A DNA stretch of 64,000 nt from Geodermatophilus ruber. Lineage in GTDB: Bacteria > Actinomycetota > Actinomycetes > Mycobacteriales > Geodermatophilaceae. Below the pieces are notes generated by a model. The model was not told the origin of the DNA. It did no database searches and saw only the letters and a program-made list of their open reading frames with translations. Positions 57,001 through 64,000 of this stretch are shown here, piece by piece. The DNA lies in the NCBI RefSeq assembly GCF_900114385.1, contig NZ_FOSW01000015.1:1-64000 (forward strand), written 5' to 3'. Numbering within the stretch: the first letter of the stretch is position 1; each line of letters begins with the position of its first letter. The translations under genes and the position numbers were made by a program.

Positions 57001-57377
57001 GCGCGCTCGCCGAGCTGCAGGAGGCCTTCCTGGCCAGCGAGTGGGCCGACCGGCAGCCGCTGGAGGTGGAGGTCCCGTTCGAGACGCCGCTGGGGCCGCT
57101 GACCCTGCGCGGCCGGATCGACGCGGTCTTCGCCGACGGCGACGGCGGCTACGAGGTCATCGACTGGAAGACCGGCCCGCCGCCGTCCGGCGGGGAGCTG
57201 TCGGCCGCGGCGGTCCAGCTGGCCGCCTACCGGCTGGGCTGGGCGCGGCTGACCGGCGTGCCGGTCGAGCGGGTCAGCGCCGGCTTCCACCACGTCGCCG
57301 CCAAGGAGACGGTCCGCCCGGTGGACCTGCTGGACGAGGCCGGGCTGCTCGCCCTGGTCACCGGCACGGCCCCGTAG
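54069..57377 (+). CDS. adnB: AdnB subunit of the AdnAB helicase-nuclease
   Basis: A 1102-residue UvrD/PcrA-like helicase with a C-terminal RecB-type nuclease. Walker A is GAGSGKT near residue 64, the DExx box LLDEYQDTS near 301, GDPRQSIYGWRG follows, and motif VI is VAVTRARHL. The nuclease motif is VIDWKTG near 1031 after GRIDAVF. AdnB is the lead motor in the mycobacterial enzyme. GTG 54069 overlaps the adnA stop. A small hairpin (57417-57423 with 57429-57435) lies downstream. Confidence 0.94.
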   Translation: MSDEQLSLEDLFGAAPASAPEPRRLLSPAEVAARCGLSYAPSEEQARVVAAPADRPLVVVAGAGSGKTETMAARVSWLVANRVVEPEAILGLTFTRKAASELNERIQLRLGALARHPDTEQELRDRLEIAQPTVSTYHGYAASLVAEHGLRIGVEPGAGVLGPAMCWGQAATVVAAYTGDMDDVPLSLLTTVEDVLALAAEMGEHDVTGPALRTWTARLEAQVAGYPDAPRKKGPYKDVLDMLARQRARVALLPLVEAFEARKRAMGSIDYADQVAHAARIAVTSAEVGRRERARWRVVLLDEYQDTSVGQLRMLEALFGRETGHPVLAVGDPRQSIYGWRGASAGTIERFARTFPGVRGRPAQRLTLATSWRNDEAVLAVANAVSGMLPPPDVPLPDLAPAPIAGRGAVTAGLYETVAEETAALADRLAACWHGADPVVARRPDGRPPTVAVLARTRKQLPGIAAALRERGLPVEVVGLGGLLEVPEVSDVVATLTVLVDPTAGDALGRLLTGARWRIGPRDLAALEARARALVHSRRPEPDADGATEPSTERGSIVEALDDLGDPGAFSPVGHRRLRRLGAELAALRTRIGESLPDLVDDVARTLGLETELASAPGVSPAGARAHLDALHSVAAEFTELAELPSLPAFLGYLRDAEERERGLEPGEVAVNPEAVQLLTGHSAKGLEWDVVAVPGMTVDQFPARPGASDSWIKDPGAVPVDLRTVDREELPRLRLPVPGSGDQAVVREALEQYVEDWKEFGTGEEIRLGYVAVTRARHLLVCSGSWWRDGVKPCGPSSLLHAVREACEAGAGTVVHWAPAPEEGAENPALAEWPVGVWPADPLSPGRRRALAAAAELVVGAAPHPLDPERTLGAPDPLVEQWVRDADLLLRERAVAAAPTVDVPLPSHLSVSALVTLRRDPAELARRLRRPMPAAPAPQARRGTAFHTWLEERFGAARLVDLDELPGSGDEFAAPDGALAELQEAFLASEWADRQPLEVEVPFETPLGPLTLRGRIDAVFADGDGGYEVIDWKTGPPPSGGELSAAAVQLAAYRLGWARLTGVPVERVSAGFHHVAAKETVRPVDLLDEAGLLALVTGTAP

Positions 57378-57416
57378 CGCAGCAGCCCTCGCTCGCTCCG
57401 GGGAGTTCCTCGGACC

Positions 57417-57435
57417 GGTCGGGTCCTGCCCGACC
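57417..57435. terminator. hairpin between adnB and the convergent hydrolase
   Basis: GGTCGGG pairs with CCCGACC across a 5-nt loop. The rest of the gap, 57378-57517, shows nothing else. Confidence 0.5.
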
Positions 57436-57517
57436 CGGGAAGCGCGGGATCGGCTCCAGGAGCTGACCCCGGCGTCCTCCGCCGTGGGGATGTGCAACCG
57501 CACGCCCCCGGCGGTGG

Positions 57518-58354
57518 TCACGTCGACGCGACGCGGTCCAGGATCGCGACGGCCAGTGCCTCGGGGGCCTGCTCGGGGATCCAGTGCGAGACCCCGGGGA
57601 GTTCCACGAACCGGTAGTCGCCGGTGACGAACTGCGCGCACGCCTCCGCGGCGGTGCGCCCGACCGCGACATCGCCGTCGCTCCACACGTAGGCCGTCGG
57701 CACCGCCACCGGGTCCACCGACGTGCTCGAGCTCATCGCCCGGTACCAGTTCAACGCGGCGGTCAGCGCGCCCGGGGCCGAGAGCACGGCCACGTACTCG
57801 TCGACCGCCTCGGCCGGGACCGCGTCGCCGAACATCCGCCGCAGCCGGCGCGCGTCGTCGGCCAGCAGCACCTCCTCGGCCTTGCCCGCCTGCCAGAACA
57901 GCCGGATGTAGGCCGAGCGCTCCTGCTGCTCGGGGTCCGAGCGCCACGCCGCGGTGAACGCCGTCGGGTGCGGGACCGAGACCGCGGTCAGCGAGCGCAC
58001 CCGGTCGGCGTGCCACGCGCCCAGGGCCCACGCCACGTTCGCCCCCCAGTCGTGGCCGACGACGTCGACCCGCGGGAGCTCCAGCGCGGTCAGCAGGTCC
58101 GCCGTCACCTGCGCCAGGGCGGGCAGCGCGTACGCCCCGACCTCGGCCGGCCGGGCGCCGGGGGAGTAACCGAGCTGGTCGGCGGCGTAGGTGCGCAGCC
58201 CCGCCTCGGTCAGCTGCGGGGTGACCGCCGCCCAGGACGCCGAGGTCTCGGGGAAACCGTGCAGCAGGAGCACCGGGCGGCCGTCGGCAGGCCCGGCGGC
58301 CCGGACGTCGAAGGTGAGGTCGCCGACGTCCACCTGCAGCAGCTCACCGCGCAT
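57518..58354 (-). CDS. epoxide hydrolase-like alpha/beta hydrolase
   Basis: A 278-residue hydrolase. HGFPETSASW marks the oxyanion region, the nucleophile elbow GHDWGANVAW has Asp, not Ser, near residue 101, and VSHWIPEQ holds the catalytic His. An Asp nucleophile with HGFPE is typical of epoxide hydrolases and haloalkane dehalogenases. The cap has a tyrosine-rich segment (NWYRAM) suited to epoxide ring opening. The mRNA is probably leaderless from ATG 58354. It is divergent from the M20 peptidase gene, with 56 bp between the starts. Confidence 0.87.
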   Translation of the reverse strand: MRGELLQVDVGDLTFDVRAAGPADGRPVLLLHGFPETSASWAAVTPQLTEAGLRTYAADQLGYSPGARPAEVGAYALPALAQVTADLLTALELPRVDVVGHDWGANVAWALGAWHADRVRSLTAVSVPHPTAFTAAWRSDPEQQERSAYIRLFWQAGKAEEVLLADDARRLRRMFGDAVPAEAVDEYVAVLSAPGALTAALNWYRAMSSSTSVDPVAVPTAYVWSDGDVAVGRTAAEACAQFVTGDYRFVELPGVSHWIPEQAPEALAVAILDRVAST

Positions 58355-58361
58355 GACCGCG

Positions 58362-58367
58362 ACGGTA
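58362..58367 (-). promoter_or_regulatory. -10 box, leaderless, for the epoxide hydrolase-like gene
   Basis: On the minus strand TACCGT is followed by 7 nt and ATG 58354. It is back to back with the TACCGT of the M20 gene. Confidence 0.55.
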
Positions 58368-58396
58368 GCCGCGCGGCACCCCTCCGCGCGCGCCGC

Positions 58397-58402
58397 TACC
58401 GT
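58397..58402 (+). promoter_or_regulatory. -10 box, near-leaderless, for the M20 gene
   Basis: TACCGT ends 8 nt before GTG 58411. Confidence 0.5.
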
Positions 58403-58410
58403 CGGCAGCC

Positions 58411-59829
58411 GTGAGCAGCCCGGAGCGCGCGTTCGTCACCGCCCACCTCGAGGACCTGCACGCAGACCTCGACGCCTGGTTGCGGATCCCGTCGATCTCC
58501 GCGGACCCGGCGCACGCGCCCAGCGTGGCCGCCAGCGCCGAGTGGCTGGCCGACGCGCTGCGCCGCACCGGCTTCCCGACCGTCGAGATCTGGCCGACCC
58601 CCGGCGCGCCCGCCGTGTTCGCCGAGTGGCGCTCGGCCGACCCCGACGCCCCCGTGGCGCTGGTCTACGGGCACCACGACGTCCAGCCGGTCGACCCGGT
58701 GGAGCTGTGGGAGCACCCACCGTTCGAGCCCGCCGTCATCGACGGTCCCGACGGGCCGGAGCTGCACGCCCGCGGCGCCATCGACGACAAGGGCAACGTC
58801 GCCATGCACCTGCTGGGCATGCGCGCGCACCTCGCCGCCACCGGCCGGGACACCCCGGCGGTCACCGTCAAGCTGCTGATCGAGGGCGAGGAGGAGTCCG
58901 GCTCCCCGCACTTCGCCGACCTGCTCCGCGCGCGGGCCGACCGGCTGGCCTGCGACGTCGTGGTGGTCAGCGACACCGGCATGGCCGGCCCCGACGTGCC
59001 CAGCGCGGTCGTCGCCATGCGCGGGCTGGCCGACGCCGAGATCACCCTGCGCGGACCCGCCGTGGACCTGCACTCGGGCTCCTTCGGCGGCGGCGTCCCC
59101 AACCCGCTGCACGCCATGGCCACGCTGCTGGCGGCCCTGCACGACGAGCAGGGCCGGGTCACCCTGCCCGGCTTCTACGACCGGGTGCGGCCGCTGAGCG
59201 ACCGCGAGCGCGCGCTCATGGCCCGGGTGCCGTTCGACGAGGCCGCCTGGCTGGCCGGGCCGGCCGCCTCCCGGGCCGCCACCGGCGAGGCCGGGTTCAG
59301 CACGCTGGAGCGGATCGGTGCCCGGCCGACGGCCGAGGTCAACGGCGTGTGGGGCGGTTACACCGGCCCCGGCCACAAGACGATCATCCCGGCGGAAGCG
59401 CACGCCAAGGTCACCTTCCGGCTCGTGGCCGACCAGCGCCCGGCCGATCTCGCCGAGCAGGTCCGCGCCTGGGTCGCAGCCCACACCCCCGAGGGCATCG
59501 AGGCCCACGTGCACGTGCCGGCCGGCGGCGTCTCCCCGTGCGCCAGCGACCTGGACTCCCCGGCGATGGCCGCCCTGCTGGCCGCCATCGGGCAGGCCTT
59601 CGACACCGACCCGGCCGACGTGCTGTTCACCCGCGAGGGAGGCAGCGGCCCCGAGGCGGACCTGGTCGACGTCCTCGGCGCGCCGCTGGTCTTCCTCGGC
59701 GCCGGCCTGCCCACCGACCGGATCCACTCCCCGAACGAGCGGGTGCTGCTGCCGATGCTGTACCGCGGGGCCGAGGCGGCGGCGCACCTGTGGCGCGAAC
59801 TGGCGGCCGTGCCGTTCCCGGCCCGGTGA
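58411..59829 (+). CDS. M20-family dipeptidase
   Basis: A 472-residue zinc peptidase of the M20/ArgE-DapE group. Metal and catalytic residues appear in VYGHHDVQPVDP, RGAIDDKGN, EGEEESGSPH and VVVSDTGM. The dimerisation (lid) domain runs through the middle with DLHSGSFGG and NGVWGGYTGPGHKTIIP. The C-terminal metal His is near FTREGGSGPEADL. It should hydrolyse dipeptides or related amides; the exact substrate is unknown. The initiating GTG is at or next to the transcription start. Confidence 0.92.
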   Translation: MSSPERAFVTAHLEDLHADLDAWLRIPSISADPAHAPSVAASAEWLADALRRTGFPTVEIWPTPGAPAVFAEWRSADPDAPVALVYGHHDVQPVDPVELWEHPPFEPAVIDGPDGPELHARGAIDDKGNVAMHLLGMRAHLAATGRDTPAVTVKLLIEGEEESGSPHFADLLRARADRLACDVVVVSDTGMAGPDVPSAVVAMRGLADAEITLRGPAVDLHSGSFGGGVPNPLHAMATLLAALHDEQGRVTLPGFYDRVRPLSDRERALMARVPFDEAAWLAGPAASRAATGEAGFSTLERIGARPTAEVNGVWGGYTGPGHKTIIPAEAHAKVTFRLVADQRPADLAEQVRAWVAAHTPEGIEAHVHVPAGGVSPCASDLDSPAMAALLAAIGQAFDTDPADVLFTREGGSGPEADLVDVLGAPLVFLGAGLPTDRIHSPNERVLLPMLYRGAEAAAHLWRELAAVPFPAR

Positions 59830-59840
59830 CGCCGCCGCCC

Positions 59841-59846
59841 TAGGGT
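59841..59846 (+). promoter_or_regulatory. -10 box, leaderless, for the DUF2510 gene
   Basis: TAGGGT ends 6 nt before GTG 59853. Confidence 0.55.
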
Positions 59847-59852
59847 GGCCGC

Positions 59853-60731
59853 GTGACGGGAGCTGGGCAATCGAGCGCGCCGGCGGGCTGGTACCCCGAC
59901 CCGGACGGCACGCCGGGCATGGTCCGCTGGTGGAACGGGATCAGCTGGTCGGACGTGACCACCCCGGCCGGTCCGGGGGTCGCGGTGCAGGCCGCGCCGG
60001 TGCACCTCCCCGCGCCCCCCGCCGGGCCGCCGCAGCCCACCCCGGCCCCGCGGTCCTCGGGACGGCGCACCGCCTGGGCGGTCGGGCTCTCGGTGCTCGG
60101 CCTGGTGCTCGTCGTGGTGATCGGCCTGCTCGTCGGCCGGCCCTCCGGCGGCGGGGAGGACCAGGAGGTGGCCGCCCCCGAGGGGCCGGCGATCACCGCC
60201 CCGACGTTCCCGCCGGGCACGGTGCGGATCGTCGACGAGGCCGCCGGCATCGCCTACCCGTTCCTCGGCGACGGCTGGTACGAGTACGACCTCGGCGTCG
60301 TGCTGGAGACGACGGCGGTCGCCGGGCAGTTCTTCACCACGCAGGACCTCACCCCCGACGGTGGGACGTTCATCGCCCAGTGCACCTCCGGGCCGCTCGC
60401 GCCGGAGTTCGCCTACCCCGGCCCGTCCGGCCTGCAGAGCACGCTCGGTGCGGTCGCCGACAGCGTGCGCGCCAACTACTACCCGTCGCCCAACGAGCGC
60501 CAGGTGCTCCGCGACGAGGGGCTCACGGTCGACGGGACCCCGGCGCACCTCTTCGAGTTCCAGCTGTCCTGGGACGTCGAGGGCTACGACGCCACGGGCG
60601 AGCGGGCCGCGCTGCTGCTGGTCGACGTCGGCCGGTCCGCGCCGGCGCTGCTCTACCTCTCCATCCCCAACACCCACGCGGAGCTGTACGGGGTCATCGA
60701 CCGGGTGATCGGTGCGGTCGAGGTGCTGTGA
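59853..60731 (+). CDS. DUF2510 membrane protein
   Basis: A 292-residue protein. The N-terminal DUF2510 motif is AGWYPDPDGTPGMVRWWNG near residue 11, a short WW-like element common in actinobacterial membrane proteins. A Pro-rich linker leads to a membrane anchor at about 74-95 (AWAVGLSVLGLVLVVVIGLLV). The exported C-terminal domain of about 180 residues contains YPFLGDGWYEYDL and a terminal IPNTHAELYGVIDRVI. Function is unknown. Transcription is probably leaderless. Confidence 0.82.
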   Translation: MTGAGQSSAPAGWYPDPDGTPGMVRWWNGISWSDVTTPAGPGVAVQAAPVHLPAPPAGPPQPTPAPRSSGRRTAWAVGLSVLGLVLVVVIGLLVGRPSGGGEDQEVAAPEGPAITAPTFPPGTVRIVDEAAGIAYPFLGDGWYEYDLGVVLETTAVAGQFFTTQDLTPDGGTFIAQCTSGPLAPEFAYPGPSGLQSTLGAVADSVRANYYPSPNERQVLRDEGLTVDGTPAHLFEFQLSWDVEGYDATGERAALLLVDVGRSAPALLYLSIPNTHAELYGVIDRVIGAVEVL

Positions 60732-60741
60732 CCACAGCGGT

Positions 60742-60747
60742 TAGTGT
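60742..60747 (+). promoter_or_regulatory. -10 box, leaderless, for the M16 peptidase pair
   Basis: TAGTGT ends 6 nt before GTG 60754. Confidence 0.55.
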
Positions 60748-60753
60748 CGGGAC

Positions 60754-62064
60754 GTGACTGCAGCTGGGGCCGACCTCACCCTCCGGCATCCCGTGGAGCG
60801 CTTCCGACTCGAGAACGGCCTGCGGGTGGTGCTCGCGCCCGACCGGAGCGTGCCGGTGGTCGCCGTGACCGTCTCCTACGACGTAGGGATGCGCAACGAG
60901 CCGCAGGGCCGCACCGGTTTCGCCCACCTGTTCGAGCACCTCATGTTCCAGGGCTCGGCCAACGTGCCCAAGATGGAGCACGCCCGCCTGGTGCAGGCCG
61001 CCGGCGGCACCTTCAACGGCTCGACCCACCAGGACTACACGAACTACTACCAGGCGCTGCCCGCCGAGGCGCTCGAGCGCGCCCTGTTCCTGGAGGCCGA
61101 CCGCATGGCGGCGCCGGCCATCACCGAGGAGAACCTCCGCAACCAGATCGACGTGGTGAAGGAGGAGATCCGGGTCAACGTGCTCAACCGCCCCTACGGG
61201 GCCTTCCCGTGGCTGCAGCTGCCGCGGATCGCGTTCGAGAGCTTCGCCAACACCCACGACGGCTACGGGTCCTTCGTCGACCTGGAGTCCTCGACGGTCG
61301 AGGACGCCACCGACTTCTTCCACCGCTACTACGCGCCGGGCAACGCCGTCCTCGCCCTGGGCGGTGACCTCGACGTCGAGGAGACCGAGCGGCTGGTCCG
61401 CCGCTGGTTCGGCCCCATCGAGGCCCGCGAGGTCCCGCCGACTCCGCACACCGGCGAGCCCTCGCCCACCAGCGTCCGGCGGGGCGTGGTGGAGGACCCG
61501 CTGGCCCCGGCCCCGGCGGTCGCGATCGGCTGGCGGGTGCCCGACCCGGTCGGCGACCTGGACACCTACCTCGGCACCGTGCTGCTGGCCGAGCTGCTCA
61601 GCGAGGGGGACGCCTCCCGGCTCGAGCGCCGGCTGGTCCACGACGACCGGCTGGCCGTCGCGCAGAGCAGCTACGTCGGCCTGTTCGGCGACCCCTTCGA
61701 CGTCCGCGACGCGACGCTGCTGACCACCCAGGTGCACCACCCGGCCGCGGTCGCCCCCGAGCAGGTGATCACCGCGGTGAACGAGGAGATCGGCCGGGTC
61801 GCCCGCGAGGGCGTGGGCCCCGACGAGCTCGCCCGGGTGCAGGCCCGCGCCGAGGCGCAGCTGCTCCGCCAGGCCGACTCGGTCCTCGGCCGCACCCTCT
61901 CCTTCGCCAACGCCGAGCTCATCCACGGCCGCGCGGAGCTGGCCGGGGAGCTGGCCGCCCGACTGGCCCGGGTGACCCCCGAGCAGGTGCAGACGGCGGC
62001 GCGCGGGCTGGACCCGGGCACCGCCGCGATCCTGGAACTGCGTGCCACGGGAGGACGACGGTGA
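60754..62064 (+). CDS. M16-family zinc peptidase, active subunit
   Basis: A 436-residue M16 (pitrilysin/MPP-like) peptidase. The inverted zinc motif HxxEH is HLFEH in TGFAHLFEHLMFQGS near residue 52, with the distal Glu expected about 75 residues later (IDVVKEEIRVN). The two-lobed M16 fold is complete. Together with the next gene it should form a heterodimer around a closed chamber and degrade short peptides. The GTG start follows the -10 box by 6 nt, and the stop overlaps the next gene as GTGA. Confidence 0.92.
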   Translation: MTAAGADLTLRHPVERFRLENGLRVVLAPDRSVPVVAVTVSYDVGMRNEPQGRTGFAHLFEHLMFQGSANVPKMEHARLVQAAGGTFNGSTHQDYTNYYQALPAEALERALFLEADRMAAPAITEENLRNQIDVVKEEIRVNVLNRPYGAFPWLQLPRIAFESFANTHDGYGSFVDLESSTVEDATDFFHRYYAPGNAVLALGGDLDVEETERLVRRWFGPIEAREVPPTPHTGEPSPTSVRRGVVEDPLAPAPAVAIGWRVPDPVGDLDTYLGTVLLAELLSEGDASRLERRLVHDDRLAVAQSSYVGLFGDPFDVRDATLLTTQVHHPAAVAPEQVITAVNEEIGRVAREGVGPDELARVQARAEAQLLRQADSVLGRTLSFANAELIHGRAELAGELAARLARVTPEQVQTAARGLDPGTAAILELRATGGRR

Positions 62065-63431
62065 CAGCGACCGTGCAGCATCTGGTCCCGCCGCTGGGCG
62101 AGCCCCGACCGCAGCCCGAGCTGGCGGTCACCGAGTCGACCCTGCCCAGCGGGCTGCGGCTGGTCGTCGTGCCGCGCCCCGGCGTCCCCCTGGTGGAGCT
62201 GCGGCTGCGGGTGCCCTTCGCCGCCCGCAGCGCCCGTACCGCCGCCCAGCACAGCGCCCGGACGACGGTCCTCTCCGGCGCCGTCCTGCTCGGCACCGCC
62301 GCGCACGACGCGACCGAGATCGCCCAGCTGCTGCAGGCCCACGGCGGGGAGCTGTCGGTGTCGGCGGACCCCGACCGGCTGCTGTTCTCCACGACGCTGC
62401 TGGCCGAGGGGCTCGCGCCGGTGCTCGGCGTCCTCGCCGAGGTGCTCACCAGCGCCGCCTATCCCAGCGACCCGGTGGCCGCCGAGCGCGCCCGGGTCGC
62501 CGAGCGGATCGCGATCGCCCGGTCGCAGCCCGCCGTCATCGCCCGCACCGCGCTGGCCGCGCGGCGGTTCGGCAACCACCCCTACGCCGAGCAGTTGCCG
62601 TCCCCGGAGCTCGTCGGCGCCGTGCGCAGCAGCGCGCTGCGCAAGCTGCACCGCGAGCGGGTGCTGCCCGCCGGCAGCACCCTGGTGCTCGTCGGTGACC
62701 TGGACCCGGCCGCCGCCGCCGACGCGGTCGGCACGGCGCTGGCCGGCTGGACGGGGGAGGGGACCGCGGTCACCGCCCCGCCGGCGCCCCTGCTGCCGCC
62801 CGGCCCCCTCGAGGTCGTCGACCGGCCCGGCGCGGTGCAGTCCAACCTCCGGCTCGCCGGGCCGGCGCCCACGCGCACCGATCCCGACCTGGCCGCCGTG
62901 CGGCTGGCCAACATGGTCTACGGCGGCTACTTCTCCTCCCGGCTGGTGGAGAACATCCGGGAGCGGCGCGGGTACAGCTACAGCCCGCGCAGCTCGGTCG
63001 ACCACCTGGCCGCCGCGTCCTCGTTCCTGGTGGAGGCTGACGTCGCCACCGAGGTCACCGGCCCGGCGCTGCTGGAGGCCTGGTACGAGCTGGCCCGCAT
63101 GGCGCTCACCCCGGTCACCGAGGAGGAACTGGACGGCGCCCGGCGCTACGTCCTCGGGAGCATGGCGCTGGCCACCGCGACCCACGCCGGGCTGGCCAGC
63201 ACGCTGTCGGCGCTCGTGGGCGCCGGGCTGCCGCCCGGCTGGCTCGCCGAGCACCAGCGCGCGCTCGAAGCCGTCACGGTGGAGGAGGTGCAGGCCGCGG
63301 CCCGCCGCTACCTGCAGCCGGCCGGGCTGACCGCCGTCGTCGTGGGCGACGCCGAACGGGTCACCGACGGCCTGGGGGCGCTCGGTCCCGTCGAGGTCAC
63401 CGCGGCCCCGGTCGCCGAGGAGCAGCGATGA
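62061..63431 (+). CDS. M16-family peptidase, non-catalytic subunit
   Basis: A 456-residue M16 homologue. The zinc motif is missing; the equivalent region reads SARTAAQHSARTTVL. The substrate-binding R/Y pair is kept in SSRLVENIRERRGYSYSPRSS near residue 295. Such an arrangement, an active subunit with an inactive partner having the R/Y pair, is known for bacterial MPP-like heterodimers. GTG 62061 overlaps the stop of the active subunit; the 3' end overlaps the NUDIX gene by ATGA. Confidence 0.9.
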   Translation: MTATVQHLVPPLGEPRPQPELAVTESTLPSGLRLVVVPRPGVPLVELRLRVPFAARSARTAAQHSARTTVLSGAVLLGTAAHDATEIAQLLQAHGGELSVSADPDRLLFSTTLLAEGLAPVLGVLAEVLTSAAYPSDPVAAERARVAERIAIARSQPAVIARTALAARRFGNHPYAEQLPSPELVGAVRSSALRKLHRERVLPAGSTLVLVGDLDPAAAADAVGTALAGWTGEGTAVTAPPAPLLPPGPLEVVDRPGAVQSNLRLAGPAPTRTDPDLAAVRLANMVYGGYFSSRLVENIRERRGYSYSPRSSVDHLAAASSFLVEADVATEVTGPALLEAWYELARMALTPVTEEELDGARRYVLGSMALATATHAGLASTLSALVGAGLPPGWLAEHQRALEAVTVEEVQAAARRYLQPAGLTAVVVGDAERVTDGLGALGPVEVTAAPVAEEQR

Positions 63432-64000
63432 GCGTCCCGACCGGGGGCAGCACCTCGGCCGACAACCCCTCGGCCGAGGAGCGGGCCGCGCTCGCCTGGC
63501 CGGAGAGCACGCCGTCGCCGGCGGGCCCGCAGCCGGTGCTGTCCCGCTCGGCCCACGACCGCAGCCACCTGGCCCGCGCGCTCGACGATCCGACCGGTGG
63601 TCGCCCGGTGCGGGTGCTGACCGTGGACGACCGGCGCGAGGTGCCGGTGCTGGAGGGCGAGGGTGGCCCCCGGCTGCTGTGGGAGGAGCGGCCGGAGCTG
63701 CCGGCCGGGGCGGTCTTCCTCGGTGAGGCCGACGGCGTTCCCTACGCCGTGGTCCGCGGCGCCCGGCGGCTCACGGTCGCCGACCGGCCGGTGGACGCCT
63801 GGGCCGGGCTGCGGGAGCTGGGTGCCGACCTCGACGACCTCGACGCCGGCCTGCTCGCACAGGCGATCGGCATCCTCGAGTGGCACGAGCGGCACCGCTT
63901 CAGCCCCCTGTCGGGCGCGGAGACGACCGTCGAGCGGGCCGGCTGGGTGCGGCGGGACCCGCAGACCGGCGCCGAGCTGTTCCCCCGCACCGACCCCGCG
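63428..64000 (+). CDS. nudC: NudC-like NAD+ diphosphatase, N-terminal part
   Basis: The first 191 residues of a protein cut by the window end. Placement after the M16 pair and the segment GWVRRDPQTGAELFPRTDPA are characteristic of NudC (Rv3199c-like), which hydrolyses NADH and deNADs RNA. The zinc-ribbon cysteines that flank this region in most NudC proteins are absent: the first pair reads FSPLSG and the second DPQTG. The NUDIX box lies beyond the window and could not be checked. ATG 63428 overlaps the previous stop. Confidence 0.82.
   Translation, partial: MSVPTGGSTSADNPSAEERAALAWPESTPSPAGPQPVLSRSAHDRSHLARALDDPTGGRPVRVLTVDDRREVPVLEGEGGPRLLWEERPELPAGAVFLGEADGVPYAVVRGARRLTVADRPVDAWAGLRELGADLDDLDAGLLAQAIGILEWHERHRFSPLSGAETTVERAGWVRRDPQTGAELFPRTDPA

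Noticed and set aside
58396-59787. Long minus-strand open frame opposite the M20 peptidase
   Set aside because: It is a shadow of the plus-strand gene, which has complete M20 motifs; the minus translation is low-complexity.

Overview
The window is chromosomal DNA from a very GC-rich actinobacterium (by eye well over 70 % G+C; not computed). Gene content and order match the mycobacterial secA1/mtrAB and adnAB neighbourhoods, and several family-level details suit Geodermatophilaceae or a close relative; that placement is inference. Genes are tightly packed, often with ATGA/GTGA/TGATG stop-start overlaps. There is no tRNA, rRNA, CRISPR array, transposase, integrase or prophage gene.

Layout. 176-7025: mannose/phosphosugar block (manB, Trm112-like, SIS-domain protein, cation diffusion facilitator, glpD, manA). 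7107-14031: an HNH/Excalibur lipoprotein, ahcY behind a structured leader, and the mtrA-mtrB-lpqB envelope-control operon. 14080-19200: comF-like gene, long hpf, an FMN/F420-type flavin protein and secA. 19273-25930: post-secA accessory genes: Rv3235-like, LysM-type, a two-lobed Sm-like protein, an excisionase-type HTH, a CpaB/CpaE pair, a WS/DGAT-like acyltransferase and a DUF6912 protein. 25953-30664: a two-gene type VII-like unit, a giant FHA-FtsK/EccC ATPase divergent from a WXG100 protein. 30775-41332: mixed metabolism and membrane genes (HTTM pair, MaoC, NUDIX, PH, PHP, RecB-type nuclease, LysE/LysG pair, MpaB-like, hydrolase, beta-propeller). 41347-50834: DEAD-box helicase, ferritin-like, DUF3107, TetR, hydrolase, DUF3152, moeZ, a DinB-like protein, a secreted low-complexity protein and an ATL-type DNA repair protein. 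50890-57377: the AdnA-AdnB helicase-nuclease. 57518-64000: hydrolase, M20 peptidase, DUF2510 protein, an M16 peptidase pair and the start of a NudC-like NUDIX gene that runs off the window.

Regulatory architecture stands out. At about a dozen genes a TAnnnT -10 hexamer lies 6-8 nt before an ATG/GTG, which implies leaderless mRNAs and fixes several starts. Other genes have a -10 box, a short leader and a purine-rich ribosome binding site. Strong GC hairpins end many units.

Most noteworthy: (i) a leader before ahcY with mutually exclusive helices, one ending beside the ribosome binding site; (ii) an AT-rich, 10-bp phased CAA direct-repeat array in a divergent promoter; (iii) a 15-bp core found five times between genes, three of them inside unrelated hairpin stems; (iv) the minimal WXG100 + FHA-EccC unit; (v) enzymes with altered key residues (WS/DGAT HPALVDG, NudC-like protein without zinc cysteines, ATL PWHRV).
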